A stretch of 64,000 nucleotides of DNA from Guadua angustifolia (lineage: Eukaryota; Streptophyta; Magnoliopsida; Poales; Poaceae): assembly GCA_036346375.1 (NCBI GenBank), contig CM070502.1:22482924-22546923 (forward strand), written 5' to 3'. A program made the translations under genes and the position numbers. Positions 12,061 to 22,968 of this stretch are shown here, piece by piece. The notes beneath the pieces are model-generated. The model was not told where the DNA came from. It saw only the letters and a program-made list of their open reading frames with translations, and made no database searches. Positions within the stretch are counted from its first letter, which is position 1, and each line of letters opens with the position of its first letter.

Positions 12061-12744
12061 GACAACCCCTTCTCCATAATAGATTCTAAATGGAACTCAT
12101 TCTGATATATTTGCGAATCCATTCATTCACCCACGAATTAATTACTTTCCTAAAAAATATTGTAGCACCTAACATAACTATATTTATATGCTAAAAAAAC
12201 ATCTATATTCCTAAAAATATATTATTATTCCTAAAAACATCTACGTATAAGTATTTATACAAATCAACTAAATTACTAAAACTATACAAAATCTATCTGT
12301 AACCTCTAATTTTAACTAGATCTAACAATTTTCCTATCCTATCATGATTTATTGCTAAACAAAATAAACATAAAAAAATTACCTACACAAATATCGCACG
12401 ACTCCCTTCTCCTCTTACTTTCTCTCCTCTCCCTCCCTCCCTTTTTCTCTTCTCTCCTTCCTTCCGTTTTTCTCTTCTCTCCCTCCCACTCCTCTCTTCT
12501 CTTTTCTCTGGCTCAGCTGAAATGAGGACTGCCTGGCTACAGTACGCGAGCTGCGAAATATATACTGGAGCTCTGTCACCAGTTGGTTTGGCGACAGAGG
12601 CGACAGAGGGCCGTGGTGTCGACGTGGCCTTCCGTCGCCCGTTCAATTGGTGATATTTCCCTCTCGTGTTTTGAACGGGCGACAGAGGTATATTTTTGCA
12701 ATTTTTTTATTCGAGGTATAGTTTTGCAATTTTAAAAATGTATT
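12061..12744. other. MULE 5' flank with pyrimidine tract, no gene
   Basis: AT-rich DNA, then a C/T-rich tract (about 12403-12510), then repeats of a GCGACAGAGG motif (12590-12690). No supported coding region. The GCGACAGAGG repeats could belong to a MULE terminus, but no matching inverted copy was found at the other end. Confidence 0.4.
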
Positions 12745-12991
12745 ATTAAAAAATTGTTGTTTTACACGTAGTTATAGTCAAACTTTCAAAACTTTGACTG
12801 TTAATATCATTTTAAATATTTAAATTAGATATATAGAAATCATACGTGTAGATTTGTTTGAAAAATGCTTTCATAATATTAGAATTTTATTAGGTTTTAT
12901 AAATATATTATAATAAAATTTAGTGTGTCAAAGTTATGTTTTATAGATTGTGTTGATGTTTAAAATGGTAATTATTTGTCACTAGAGGGAG
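12745..12991. mobile_element. Stowaway MITE, left end damaged
   Basis: The interior (AAATATTTAAATTAGAT..., TTTCATAATATTA...) matches the MITE at 22086-22325, and the right end reads GTCACTAGAGGGAG followed by TA. The left CTC-type terminus is not recognisable. Confidence 0.65.
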
Positions 12992-13378
12992 TATTAATCA
13001 GTACCCTAGTGTTAATCCACCTCTTTATCATGTACTCGGCAGCCACGTACAACTTGCCAAGAAAAGGTCATTGGAGGGTTAAACAAAGCCCAGAGGGTAG
13101 CTTTTTTAGAATGACAGCGGATCTTTCTTAGCTGTAAGACAGCGGATAGTAATTCACGATATGCCCTCCCTAGCATGAATGGAGGCGCGGAAAAACCGTA
13201 TTGTCGCTGTCACCAAGCCCTACCTATAGTCGGCATTGGACTAGTGGACTGGACACTTTTGCCGGGCAAAATCTTCCTCCTGGGCGAGAGTGGACCGAAG
13301 ACGAATCTACCAAGCTGACCCGACACATTTGGTGCCAGTAGACTCGACACGTGTGCACGCAGCACTGCACCGTAGGTC

Positions 13379-13384
13379 TATAAA
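13379..13384 (+). promoter_or_regulatory. TATA box of small membrane-protein gene 1
   Basis: TATAAA followed by CTCCCG lies 73 bp before the ATG at 13457. The paralogue at 21 kb has a TATAAAT preceded by CGGGAGCTC in a similar position, which supports a shared promoter core. Confidence 0.5.
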
Positions 13385-13456
13385 CTCCCGTACAGGTGAA
13401 TGCGTGTTTCAAAGCCAACACGCGACCTACCAAACCGTGGTGCTCTGCTCGCGCCA

Positions 13457-13669
13457 ATGGATCCCAAGGATGCCGGCACCAGGGAAGAGCCAGCACCGGC
13501 GTGGGAGCCAGCCGGCCGCCGTCGCGCCGCGTTCCTACTGATGCTGCTCGGGGCCACGGTGATCATCGGCGCGGCCACCGAGGGAGCGACCGTGCCCTGG
13601 CCTCGTCCGCTCGCGGCGCTGCTTGTTTGGCTCGTCGGCGCCCTCACGCTGTTCGGGGCGTGGGTCTGA
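13457..13669 (+). CDS. Small two-helix membrane protein, paralogue 1 (unknown function)
   Basis: A 70-codon frame starts at ATG 13457 (MDPKDAGTREEPAP). The N-terminus is hydrophilic and ends in GRRR (about residues 20-23). Then come two hydrophobic segments, about residues 25-42 (FLLMLLGATVIIGAA) and 50-70 (PLAALLVWLVGALTLFG), joined by a short proline-containing loop. I do not recognise the family. The case for a real gene is that a second frame at 20826-21038 (minus strand) encodes a clear relative, sharing LML.GA.VIIGAA and LAAL.VWLVG.L and a similar acidic EDPAP/EEPAP leader. A membrane location with a positive-inside N-terminus is inferred. No intron is needed. The frame could be opened further upstream (13400), but the paralogue and the TATA distance favour 13457. 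Confidence 0.65.
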   Translation: MDPKDAGTREEPAPAWEPAGRRRAAFLLMLLGATVIIGAATEGATVPWPRPLAALLVWLVGALTLFGAWV

Positions 13670-14940
13670 CCGCCGCGGCTGGCACCGGGGCCGCCGCTGT
13701 GGGATCAGACGGCACGGTATTTGCATTGCGTTTGTATCATTTGGTCAGCAAATAAACGGCACCGGTTTCGGCTGCCTGCGTATGCATGCGTCATGTCAGT
13801 TGTGTTCCCTCCCAGGCCGGAGTGGTTCGCGTCGTGTCAAAACTCAAACATTTGGTGAGTGCAAATAAAACTTTTAACCCCTCGGGTTAAAGTCCAAATT
13901 AACATTTCTGTTAATTTTGTTTCAGGAAAGGGACGAGTTGGACCCTAGCAAACAGGTCATAGTAAAGCAGCTCATCCTTTTACTCAAACTAAAAAAAGTT
14001 AAAAAGATTCAAATTGCCTCTTCGAAAAAAATATGAGGGCTTAAATCGGACCTGACTTGAGTTTTGGGACTAAATTGGCACTACTGCATATAGCGGCACT
14101 ATTTCATCGCACCAGTGTCTCTGCCTTCACCTAAGTTGGCCCAACTGGTCCATGTCCAGTAATCAAGGGTCATAATGATCACTAAAGCCATTGTCTCGGT
14201 TTGGTTATTCGCTATGTAAGGAAATTATCTGCTTGTGATTCATCTGATGTTCTTAGCTCTACTTTAACTATTCCTACTTGAATAAGTTGCGGCTCATTTA
14301 GTTAATTATTCTACTGTGTTTGACTTGAATCTTTTAGCACCAGTGATTGATGTTTCAAGTACCGTTGCTGAGATCGCAATACATGTTTATGACTGCCACC
14401 GTGGGATTAAAAATAAAACACATAGCTATATAAGTTTATATGCTTTTCCGGTAAACTAAACGTTATGATATTCTTCTGTCATAAGATTATCTTTTTTTCC
14501 CCGTTATTATCGAATTCGGAACCACTCGACCACCCAACTACATGAAAAAGAAACCTAAACAATTTTGACTATTTTTTCCCCAAAACTTCAGCGGGAACAC
14601 TGCCAATCAATTAAGAGAAAAAGGAGGGTTTTACAAGTAACCCTGCTAAGAGGAAAGACCGGGAAGTAAACAACAAGGAAAAAACATGTAAACGAAAGGA
14701 GTACTTAAGAGGGAAAGCTAAACATTAGCGCTGTCTGATATGGCATTTCTTAAAGCTGGTACAGATACCCACGCTGTTGATGCCTTTCCTACTTACCTCC
14801 TATTATTATAAAGAGGGAAGATGATCATATGCCACATCTTTTGTTGCCGCTTGACTACATAAGACTAAGCTGCCGGCAATTGGTCATTTACCACAACATT
14901 GCCTAGTCTCGATCATTTGCTCTTTTGGTGAATAAATACT
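13670..14940. other. Intergenic, no gene seen
   Basis: This is the 3' side of small gene 1 followed by AT-rich unique DNA. No coding region, terminal repeats or known RNA were recognised. Confidence 0.5.
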
Positions 14941-15324
14941 AATTTTGCCCCTATCTTCTACCCTTGTCTTCTTCACCTTCTTCTGCCTTCTTCCGCCCAT
15001 GGCCAACCCGGCAAATTCCCCGTGGCCAACGACCTCACATGTGCATCTCTCTCCCCTCTCTCTGTCTCTCTTGGATCCGATCAGCGAGGCGCTGGCGGCC
15101 CAGTCGATGCACGAAGAGGAGGAGGCGTGGGCACCAGTCGGCGTTGCCGCCGTGGGAGAGGAGGAGATATTGAGGGCGGATTCACGCTAGTGAGTACACT
15201 GTCACCAAATCTACTTGTCCTGGCGCTCCACCTCGCCTTCTTCCTCCCTCTCCACTCTAGCCGAGCTGAGGTTGCCAAGGGAGCTGAGGATGATGTCGGC
15301 GAGGATGAGCAGAGGGTTGCAGTT
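14941..15324. other. GC-rich stretch with chance open frames, LINE target site
   Basis: Open frames of 69-158 codons overlap here in several phases with no recognised domain. The sequence continues on the far side of the LINE (19697 onward) at the duplicated GCAGGGGCAAGTT, so both parts were one stretch before the LINE inserted. Confidence 0.4.
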
Positions 15325-15567
15325 GCAGGGGCAAGTTTTTTTTATCACAAAAGAATAGGGGAGACCCCTGCCAGGCAAATATATTGCAAGCGACAACGAA
15401 CCACAAACAAAGACAAAGCCGGTGAGGAGCCGACTAACAGAGGGGGAAAACAAGAGAGAAAAAAAGAAAAATTAAACAAGTCTCAAGCCCCAAGCTAACA
15501 AAGCCTCCCTTAAGGCAACATCCAATCTAAAGGACTGTAACCGGATTTCAGAAAGGAACCAATCCTT

Positions 15568-16034
15568 CTAAGATAAAAAACTCGCTGGCATAGAACGGAA
15601 AATCTTGTCATTACGTTGCTTCCAAATCCCCCAGGCCGTAATCATGATCACATCCATGCTTAGGGGCGCTTCCTCGGCAGTTACGACATCAGAAATATTT
15701 TGAAAAATGTGCCTATCCGGGTTCCAGACAATTTGGAGAGCATTCCAACACCTAGCTGAGAAAGAGCAAAAGAAGAAAAGGTGATCTCTAGATTCTTCAA
15801 CCGGTTGATTGCAGAGAACACAATTCATGTCAATGATATGGCAATTCTTTCTCCTGAGGAGACTCCTTGTGTTGAGGCGATCCCAGCAAAGAAGACAATA
15901 GAAAATTTTAATTTTGGGGGAACATTTTGCTTTCCAAATCCACTTAACCGGACTGGGGACGGACATATGGGAGAAAACCCTTTTGTAGCACAAGCTAGGA
16001 ATAAATTCCTTAGAGTTCCAAATGTAAGACCATT
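15568..16034 (-). pseudogene. LINE RT zinc-binding (zf-RVT) domain, C-terminal part
   Basis: Minus-strand reading gives WSYIWNSKEF...VKWIWKAKCSPKIKIFYCLLCWDRLNTRSLL and CVLCNQPVEESRDHLFFFCSFSARCWN, the zf-RVT domain found at the end of plant LINE polyproteins. It ends with WGIWKQRNDKIFR. The upstream part of the same domain continues across the LTR insertion at 18826. Confidence 0.85.
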
Positions 16035-16506
16035 TGTCGAGGTTTGTTACCGACAATAATTAAAAGTGGGCTAAGCGCTGGATCGAAAACTCGATGGTAG
16101 CACAAGACACGAGAAATTATACAGGTTCGGGCTCCCACGGTGGAGATAATACCCTAGTCCTGTGCTCTGGGATTATGAGTGGCTAGCTTATTTGCTGATG
16201 ATGTTCTTGTGTTCCTCCCCGCCCCTCCCTTTATATAGCAGAGGAGGGCGGTTACAAAAAGGAGTTCCACTCGGATACAAGGCGGAGATTTATATCTCTT
16301 TCCTTATCCGTTATACATGATAGCGGCTAGGATTACAATTGTATCCTCCCTAAGCAGGGTTGGTTTCCATCTTCGGGGTTTCCTTGTTGCGCATGGCGGC
16401 CTGCCTCCTGAGCAATACCCATCTTCATGTAGTCGGCTTGGCCCATCCCCTCTTGGGTGGTCCTCTCGGCCCGCCATGCAGATATCCGGGGTCCATATAC
16501 TCCACA
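16035..16506 (-). repeat. 3' LTR of the 16-kb element
   Basis: Reads TGTCGAGG...ACTCCACA on the plus strand and pairs with 18354-18825. Confidence 0.88.
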
Positions 16507-17389
16507 GTAGCCCCCGAGTGCTTTGCGATCGAATTGCCGCCTTCCTGGTCGCAACCCAACTGAGTCAAGCTCCACGCCGAGTGCTTCCAGTTCTTGATGT
16601 AATTTCCCGACTGGTTTTTCTTTCCAGCCGAGTGCCCATTGTAGGCAAAGAGATCGTGAAGGATTCAATGGAGCTCCACACGTTGAATTATATCTGACTG
16701 TCGTGGCGTACAGCTGGTGGCCCATCATGGGGCATATCATACCCCAAACGATATGTAGAAGTCAAAACGCTTTTCCCGCTCAAGGCGAAATTCAGCGCCG
16801 CTTCCTTTAAATTCATTCGTCGCCGAAGTTGCTGATGTCGTCGTTGAAGCGTTGGTCCACACTCGTCGCATCCAAATTTGGCAGCCCTGAAATCATGTAT
16901 GTGCAGAACTTAGGCAATGTAAAAACCATTCACTCGGATGTGGTGTCCGACTGGTTTATGTATAATTTTAGAGTTTTTTACTCCTTTTCCTTATTGATTT
17001 TGAATTCATCCAAGTGGTTTGACTCCTTTTGTTTAAGCACTCTGCCCGACTAGTCTAGCCCCCGAGCGTCGGGAGTCGGCTCATGGCTCTTTTTCCCAGG
17101 CACGCGTTTTGGGTGACTAAAGTTCGCCATTCATGGGGTCAGAGCTTCACAACTCGGAATTAACGCACTCGGATTCATTTGCAATCGTTAAGTAAAAAGA
17201 AGAAAGACAACTCAGAAAAAAATGTGCGCATGCGCACACTATTAGGTGTAGGCCCCGACTTACTGCTTAGTTGTGGATCAACTAAGTAACAAGTCAAGAA
17301 AGTCAACAATTTTATTCATAATGACAAAATTAAGTAAAAAGCGACTTAGCTGCTTTATGCTCCATATGTTGCTGACGATCATGCCGTCC

Positions 17390-17940
17390 TTGCTCGTGGC
17401 GCAAACATAGGCTTGCAGTCGAGCCGTAGATGGCACTTAGGTGCAAAGTTGTCTTGAAGGTGGCGCTTCGGCGCAGCGTAGGCTCGTGGTCGTCTTGAAG
17501 GTGGCGCTTAAGCGCAGCGGGCGCAGCGTAGGCTCTGGCGGGCCGGTTGGCGCTTCGGCGCAGCGTGGCTCTTAGCGTGCGAAGTTGGCGCTTCGAAGCG
17601 CGGCGTAAACTCTTAGCCGTGGCCGAAAAGTGGCGCTTCGAAACCTGGCGTTAGCTCGTGGCCATGCCGGCGGTGGCGCTTCGGCGCAGCGTAAACTCTT
17701 AGCCGTGTCGAAGGTGGCGCTTCGGCGCAGCGTAAACTCTTAGGTCGCGCCGAAGGTGACGCTCAAGGCGCAGCATAAGCGCATGGCCGCGCGAAGGTGG
17801 CGCTTCGAAGCGCGGCGTGGCTCGTGGCCGTCGAGGTGGCGCTTCGGCGCAGCGTAGGCTCGTGGCCGTGCGAAGGTGGCGCTTAAAGCGCGGCGTAAAC
17901 TCGTGGCGTGCGAAGGTGGCGCTTCGGGCGCAGCGATCGC
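17390..17940. repeat. GC-rich tandem array, about 36-42 bp units
   Basis: Imperfect repeats of GGCGCTTCGGCGCAGCG followed by TAGGCTCGTGGCCGT-like sequence. Units vary in length and in part carry CGAAGCGCGG instead. The same unit is expanded at 62640-63930. Confidence 0.85.
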
Positions 17941-18353
17941 TAATGCAAATATCTTCTTTACCGTAGTCGGCGGCCTCCGGGACATCTTCTTGACCAAGTT
18001 GGCGTCGCTAACTCCTTTCTGAAAAGCCGCTATGACGATTGCATCTGAGATGTTTCGGATCGAATCCTTACCGTGTCCGAATCAGGAAGTCAGCCCTCGG
18101 CTTACTACTCGTGAGTAGATGGCTGCGACGCTCCCCGACCCGAACGGAAGTCCGGATGAAGTATCAATGAAGTCTCTCCCGGATTGGATCTGGTCCGAGT
18201 CCAAGAGAGCAAACTTGTCAAGATTGTCGGCGATGAAGTCCAAGCTCCCGAAGCGAAGGTGATGAAGGGCGCGAAGGTGCTGATGGCCCCGCAGTCGATC
18301 GCCATCGAGCTCGACGAATTGATCTTGACGCTGCCCCTACCTGGCGCGCCAAC

Positions 18354-18825
18354 TGTCGAGATTTGTTATCGACAATAATTAAAAGGGGGCTAAGCGCTGG
18401 ATCGGAAACTCGATGGTAGCACAAGACACGAGAAATTATACAGGTTCGGGCTCCCACGGTGGAGATAATACCCTAGTCCTGTGCTCTGGGATTATGAGTG
18501 GCTAGCTTATTTGCTGATGATGTTCTTGTGTTCCTCCCCGCCCCTCCCTTTATATAGCAGAGGAGGGCGGTTACAAAAAGGAGTCCCACTCGGATACGAG
18601 GCGGAGATTTATATCTCTTTCCTTATCCGTTATACATGATAGTGGCTAGGATTACAATTGTATCCTCCCTAAGCAGGGTTGGTTTCTATCTTCGGGGTTT
18701 TCTTGTTGCGCATGGCGGCCTGCCTCCTGAGCAATACCCATCTTCATGTAGTCGGCTTGGCCCATCCCCTCTTGGGTGGTCCTCTCGGCCCGCCATGCAG
18801 ATATCCGGGGTCCATATACTCCACA
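18354..18825 (-). repeat. 5' LTR of the 16-kb element
   Basis: Reads TGTCGAGA...ACTCCACA on the plus strand and is adjacent to the primer-binding-like site at 18337-18353. Confidence 0.88.
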
Positions 18826-19683
18826 CCATTCATCCAGGTTGTTGCTCAATATGTTGAGATGATTGATCTTCGAGTGCATAAGAAGAAGCTGTTGGAAAGC
18901 TTGTTCAGAGAGCGGCAAATGGAAGTTGATGGATACTGCCGGATTATGAATGAATGAAGCCACATCCGAGTGAGTCTTCCTGACAAAAGAAAAAGCTATG
19001 GAAATTCCGTTTTCAAGTGCATGTTATTCCACACATCATCCCAGAAGAGCATTGTGTCACCACGGCCGACAGAACAGCGAGCGATCCCTCTGAATTGGTC
19101 AAGGAGGCTAGAAACATCTTTCCACCAGAAAGAACCTTTGGCGAAGCAGCTTGAGGGAGAACGGAATGGTAGTGAGAAGACCAGATCAATTGGACCCAGG
19201 GGATGTCGTTTTTATTAGAGAATTTATGCAAAAATTTGAGTAAGAGGGCATGATTCTGCACCCTCAAATTGACCACCCCCAGGCCTCCTTTTGCCTTAGG
19301 CTTACAAATCTTATCCCACTTAACGAGAGATTTACTTCGGCCGTTGATCTCATTTTTTCCCCAGCATAGTTCATTCGGCACGATCAATCTTTGTGAATTG
19401 TCGCAACAGGGAGCCGGAGAGTGCACATAGCATAGGAAGCCATGGAAGAGATAACCGAATTGACCAGTTGCAGTCTGCCTCCATAAGAAAGGAAAGAAGA
19501 GAACGAAGAGAACCTTATGTGAATCCTATTGACAAGGTTTTCAAAATCCTTGATACGGGGCCTTGAAATTCCCATGGGGAGGCCTAGGTAGTGGAATGGG
19601 AAATTGTCAACCTTGCACAGTTACATCCAAAAAGACCGGTCAGAAGATCGATCTCGCTATCCAACATGTTTATTGGATACATA
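18826..19683 (-). pseudogene. LINE reverse transcriptase C-terminal part
   Basis: Minus strand: LLTGLFGCN (near 19650), then MGISRPRIKDFENLVNRI (about 19520-19575), GGRLQLVNSVISSMASYAM (about 19430-19490), and KWDKICKPKAKGGLGVVNLR (about 19250-19330). Near 18860-18960 is the start of the zf-RVT domain, LSEQAFQQLLLMHSKINHL, which runs into the LTR at 18825. Frameshifts occur near 19590, 19400 and 19100. It is a dead non-LTR retrotransposon fragment. Confidence 0.82.
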
Positions 19684-19696
19684 GCAGGGGCAAGTT

Positions 19697-20825
19697 GGTG
19701 GACCTACCATCAGAAATGTATGTAATCTTGGGTACAGTTTCAGTGCGGGAGAATTTAGAGACTTTGACTTCGAACTTAATGCACACCTGTTTCAATTTCG
19801 GTCCGAAATTTACTTGCTTTTCCAAAGAAAAAGTCGTTATTTTTTAGAAATGGAAAAGGATAATCGAAAACATCAGAATGGTGTGTGGTTAAGAACGTTC
19901 TATGAACCATTTCAGGTTTGACAACTAGTCATCACACTTGTTACATCCGTGACTACTATAAAAAGAACATGAGCAAACCGAGGGAGAAACAAAATAAGCC
20001 GTGACATTTTCCAAGCTAATATAGATAAACCTGACAGAGGCAGCTGATCGCTGACATTACAAACAAACTCAAATAAACAAAGTGATCACTCGTTACCTTT
20101 TTTTTTTTCAAAACTAGTTCTCTTCCGATCAGAATTACAAATCTAGCCTTCTTCCACGGTGAGAAGAAGACTAAATTAGCAAAAATAAGAGGTAGAGGGC
20201 GTACGGAGGATCTCTCCAAATAAACGGCGAAAAGAAGATACATTGAAATGGACCAACAAACTGTCATAACTATATGTATATGTATATGTGTACATATATA
20301 CATGCAATCCAAGACCACACGACTCGAAGGGGCGAACCGGACTCGGTCTAAATAACGAAAATTCTCCAACCTTGCAGGTCAGGTGCAATTTTACACTCCA
20401 GATTTTTGGAAGAAGCCAATTATTATTCGAACTCTGACGTCGAATTCAGAATCCAAGCGAGCTCTTCGGCGTCTTGTTTGGTCTTTGTCGGGTCGAAAGC
20501 CATTTCCCCCTTTCTTTCTTTTTTGTTATATCCAAAATCCCCACAAGTCAACAGAACTACTGTGGTTTGAAATCGAATCCGAGTCGAAAATTCACAAACA
20601 ACTTGATCTTCCATAGAGCGAAGAGGTTAATATGAGCTCGATTGCTCCAAAGCCTAAGGAAAAGAATCTGTACATGACCGCGCACCGATCGCCACGAACT
20701 GACCGACATATAGCCAACGACTCGTACGTCTCAAATGATAGCAGTGTACGTAGTAGTAGCTCCAGCTAAACGAACGGGGAAATGCCAGAGCGCTGTGTGC
20801 CCCCGCGCCCATGGCGTTCAGACCG
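19697..20825. other. Intergenic, 3' side of small gene 2
   Basis: Continuation of the LINE target DNA, then AT-rich unique sequence. It includes the likely 3' untranslated region of the minus-strand gene at 20826. No other gene recognised. Confidence 0.45.
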
Positions 20826-21038
20826 TCAGAGCGGCGGAACAAACAGCGACAGGTAGCCGACGAGCCAAACCACCAGGGCCGCAAAAAGACGGGGCAGCGG
20901 CACAGGCGCCGCGGCCGCGCCGATGATCACGATCGCCCCGAACAGCATGAGCTGGAACGCGTAAAGGCGCAGCGGCCCGCGGCGGACGGCGGGCTGCCGA
21001 CCCGGCGCAGGGTCCTCCTTGGTGGTGTCAGTGCCCAT
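20826..21038 (-). CDS. Small two-helix membrane protein, paralogue 2 (unknown function)
   Basis: A 70-residue frame on the minus strand starts at MGTDTTKEDPAPGRQPAVRR (ATG 21036-21038). An in-frame ATG at 21047 (MSSMGTD) is an alternative start. Two hydrophobic segments follow: FQLMLFGAIVIIGAAAAP (about residues 28-45) and LFAALVVWLVGYLSLFV (about 50-67). It is a clear relative of the protein at 13457-13669 in order, spacing and motifs, and faces it tail to tail. Both frames are intact, which for such short proteins argues for selection. Function is unknown; an integral membrane role is inferred from hydrophobicity alone. Confidence 0.65.
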   Translation of the reverse strand: MGTDTTKEDPAPGRQPAVRRGPLRLYAFQLMLFGAIVIIGAAAAPVPLPRLFAALVVWLVGYLSLFVPPL

Positions 21039-21065
21039 GGAAGACATCGAACGCACGAGGATGGA

Positions 21066-21072
21066 ATTTATA
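21066..21072 (-). promoter_or_regulatory. TATA box of small membrane-protein gene 2
   Basis: TATAAAT on the minus strand, 28 bp before ATG 21038. If used, the leader would be very short and would favour the 21038 start over 21047. Confidence 0.4.
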
Positions 21073-22085
21073 GAGCTCCCGTTTGACCTGCTCGGCGCCA
21101 TGCCGCTGCCGCATTACCCTGCTTCGGCCTTCGGCTGAAACGGACGTTCAGTTCAGACTAGAAACTTCCCCGAAATTTCCCTTGCCATCTGAGGCGTTGT
21201 TTCTCTATGCCAATCTTGCTTGATTTCTCTGCGAGATTTTATGAAACTTCTGCGAGTTTTTTTTTATCCAGTGCCAGGTCTGTACGTCACGGGACTAGAA
21301 ACAACTCCTGTTGCTACTAATTTACTAAATATATCTGTGATTGCTACTAAACTAGCGATCTGATTGTGAAACTTACAATATTACGAGAGTAATTTGGATA
21401 ACTTATCTAATAGTATCGTTTTCATAGGTTTGATATTAGTACTTTTGTGTGCATTTAGTGCTCATTTTCTTTGTAAAAAAAAGTGGCCACACATGTTCTA
21501 AAAGAATATATATTGAAAAGCATAGGAGTGGTTTTTCCCCCACGTGGTGGCTGGCAAAATCAAGTTAAGTCAACCAAAGTTTAAACTGACAGTATGTTTA
21601 TTACAAGAGGGTGCCTAGAGAGCGCCTGAGTGTTTTTTTTTTCTAAAAAGCACTCAAATTTTGAGCCTTCAGATCTTAATCTAATTGATAGAATCAATTT
21701 ACCTCTTATCCTCACATTTAAGTACTCCACACACAAAACAAAAAAATTAGTGCTCACAAATAAAAAAAAAACTCGAGTCACGTTTAGTAATTCCCTTGTT
21801 ACAAATCAAAACGCAGCCGCCCTTTACTTGAACTAAAGTTGCAGTTGCAGAAGCAGCGAAATTTTGCTGTCCTGTCCACACTGCGCGCCGTTCTTGAAAA
21901 CGGGAGGCCATTCGAACAAGTTATTGACCGAGCGGCAATCAATCTACAAGAATTTTACTTTCCGTGAGGCCGTGACACCGCCAGGTAAACCGTAAACGTT
22001 CCCTAGCGAAGCTGCCACGAAGCTTCCTCCCTCCTCCTTACCTGTGAAGCTATGACTTTACCAAGCACAGTCTGGGGCAAATTCA
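21073..22085. other. Intergenic, no gene seen
   Basis: Upstream DNA of small gene 2, AT-rich with poly(A/T) runs. No recognisable element. Confidence 0.45.
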
Positions 22086-22325
22086 CTCTGTTCGGTCACA
22101 AATAACGTAGTTAAGTTTTTTAAAATTTTGATGGTCAATATCTTTTTAAATATTTAAATTAGATGCATGAAAATTATATGTGTATATTTGTCTCGAAAAA
22201 TACTTTCATAATATTATAATTTTATTGGGTTTTATAGATATATTATAATAGAAATCGGTGGTTAAAATTATATTTTGGAGGCTATGTCAGTGTCTAAAAC
22301 GACAACTATTTATGACTGGAGAGAG
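22086..22325. mobile_element. Stowaway MITE
   Basis: The left end CTCTGTTCGGTCACAAATAA and the right end (reverse complement CTCTCTCCAGTCATAAATA) form an imperfect inverted repeat; TA follows the right end. The interior is AT-rich and matches the copy at 12745-12991. Confidence 0.75.
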
Positions 22326-22332
22326 TATTAGA

Positions 22333-22491
22333 GGGCGTTTGTTTGCACGGAAAAGACGGGTGGAAATAGGGTTAGGATTTGAGGTGGGATATACCTCTCT
22401 TAATTTTCGATCAACAGCAAAATTTATCTTATCTTAAATCCTAATCCTATTCCCACAATCCCACCTGTCATTTATCTGATCCAAACGTCGA
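22333..22491. mobile_element. Short fold-back MITE
   Basis: The arms GGGTGGAAATAGGGTTAGGA (about 22368-22388) and TCCTAATCCTATTCCCACAA (about 22438-22458) are complementary. The outer ends GGGCGTTTG and CCAAACG are also complementary. No coding sequence. Confidence 0.5.
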
Positions 22492-22968
22492 CGTGATGGT
22501 GGGAAGTAATCACATCGGAGAGGTCAATCAGTAGCCACGTCAAACTAGTTTCGAGCTACTGTCGAAAAATAACCATTAACCACTTGTCTTTACTGATGTT
22601 AGTGCCAGGGAAAATATTTGGTGCGTTTACGATAGCGTGAGAATTCAGAGACTAGTATGCAAAACCAGTACTGCCTAGTTTGAAATTCGGTTTTAAACTA
22701 ATGTTTTAAGCTAACGTATAATTCGATCTGACGCTGGAATTCAAATACAAAATCTTTAAGGCCCACAAGGAATGCATGAATATTACAGAAAAAAAAACAA
22801 TCGATTAAACACAAGTTTTTCACTGGTGAATCAGTTTTGTGTCAGTATTCAGTAATGCAGAATGGAATGCGATGGGTTGCAGAAACCCCAGCATCATCAC
22901 GCTTGCAAAATTCTTGGCGCCTTTCATTTCGCCGTCATTGGTCGGTGATCTGCGTCGGCTGCTTCTAA

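Larger units (their letters stand above)
16035..18825 (-). mobile_element. Non-autonomous LTR retrotransposon with internal tandem array
   Basis: LTRs of 472 bp (16035-16506 and 18354-18825) differ at about nine positions and are flanked by CCATT (16030-16034 and 18826-18830). On the minus strand the 5' LTR is the right copy. Next to it is a primer-binding-like GTTGGCGCGCCAGGTAG (18337-18353). The polypurine tract CACTCGGGGGCTAC lies next to the left LTR (16507-16523). The 1.85-kb interior encodes no gag or pol and holds a GC-rich array (about 17390-17940). It must be mobilised by another element's proteins. It belongs with the partial element at 61137-64000. Confidence 0.88.
15338..19683 (-). 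mobile_element. 5'-truncated LINE, split by an LTR element
   Basis: A 13-bp target duplication GCAGGGGCAAGTT lies at 15325-15337 and 19684-19696. The minus-strand 3' end carries the poly(A), seen as eight T at 15336-15343. The 5' end begins inside the reverse transcriptase, so the copy is truncated as is usual for LINEs. It is interrupted by the LTR element at 16035-18825. Confidence 0.85.

Noticed and set aside
14945..15498. Overlapping GC-rich frames near the LINE target as a protein gene
   Set aside because: Three phases are open at once, the frame runs into LINE sequence, and no homologous feature was recognised.
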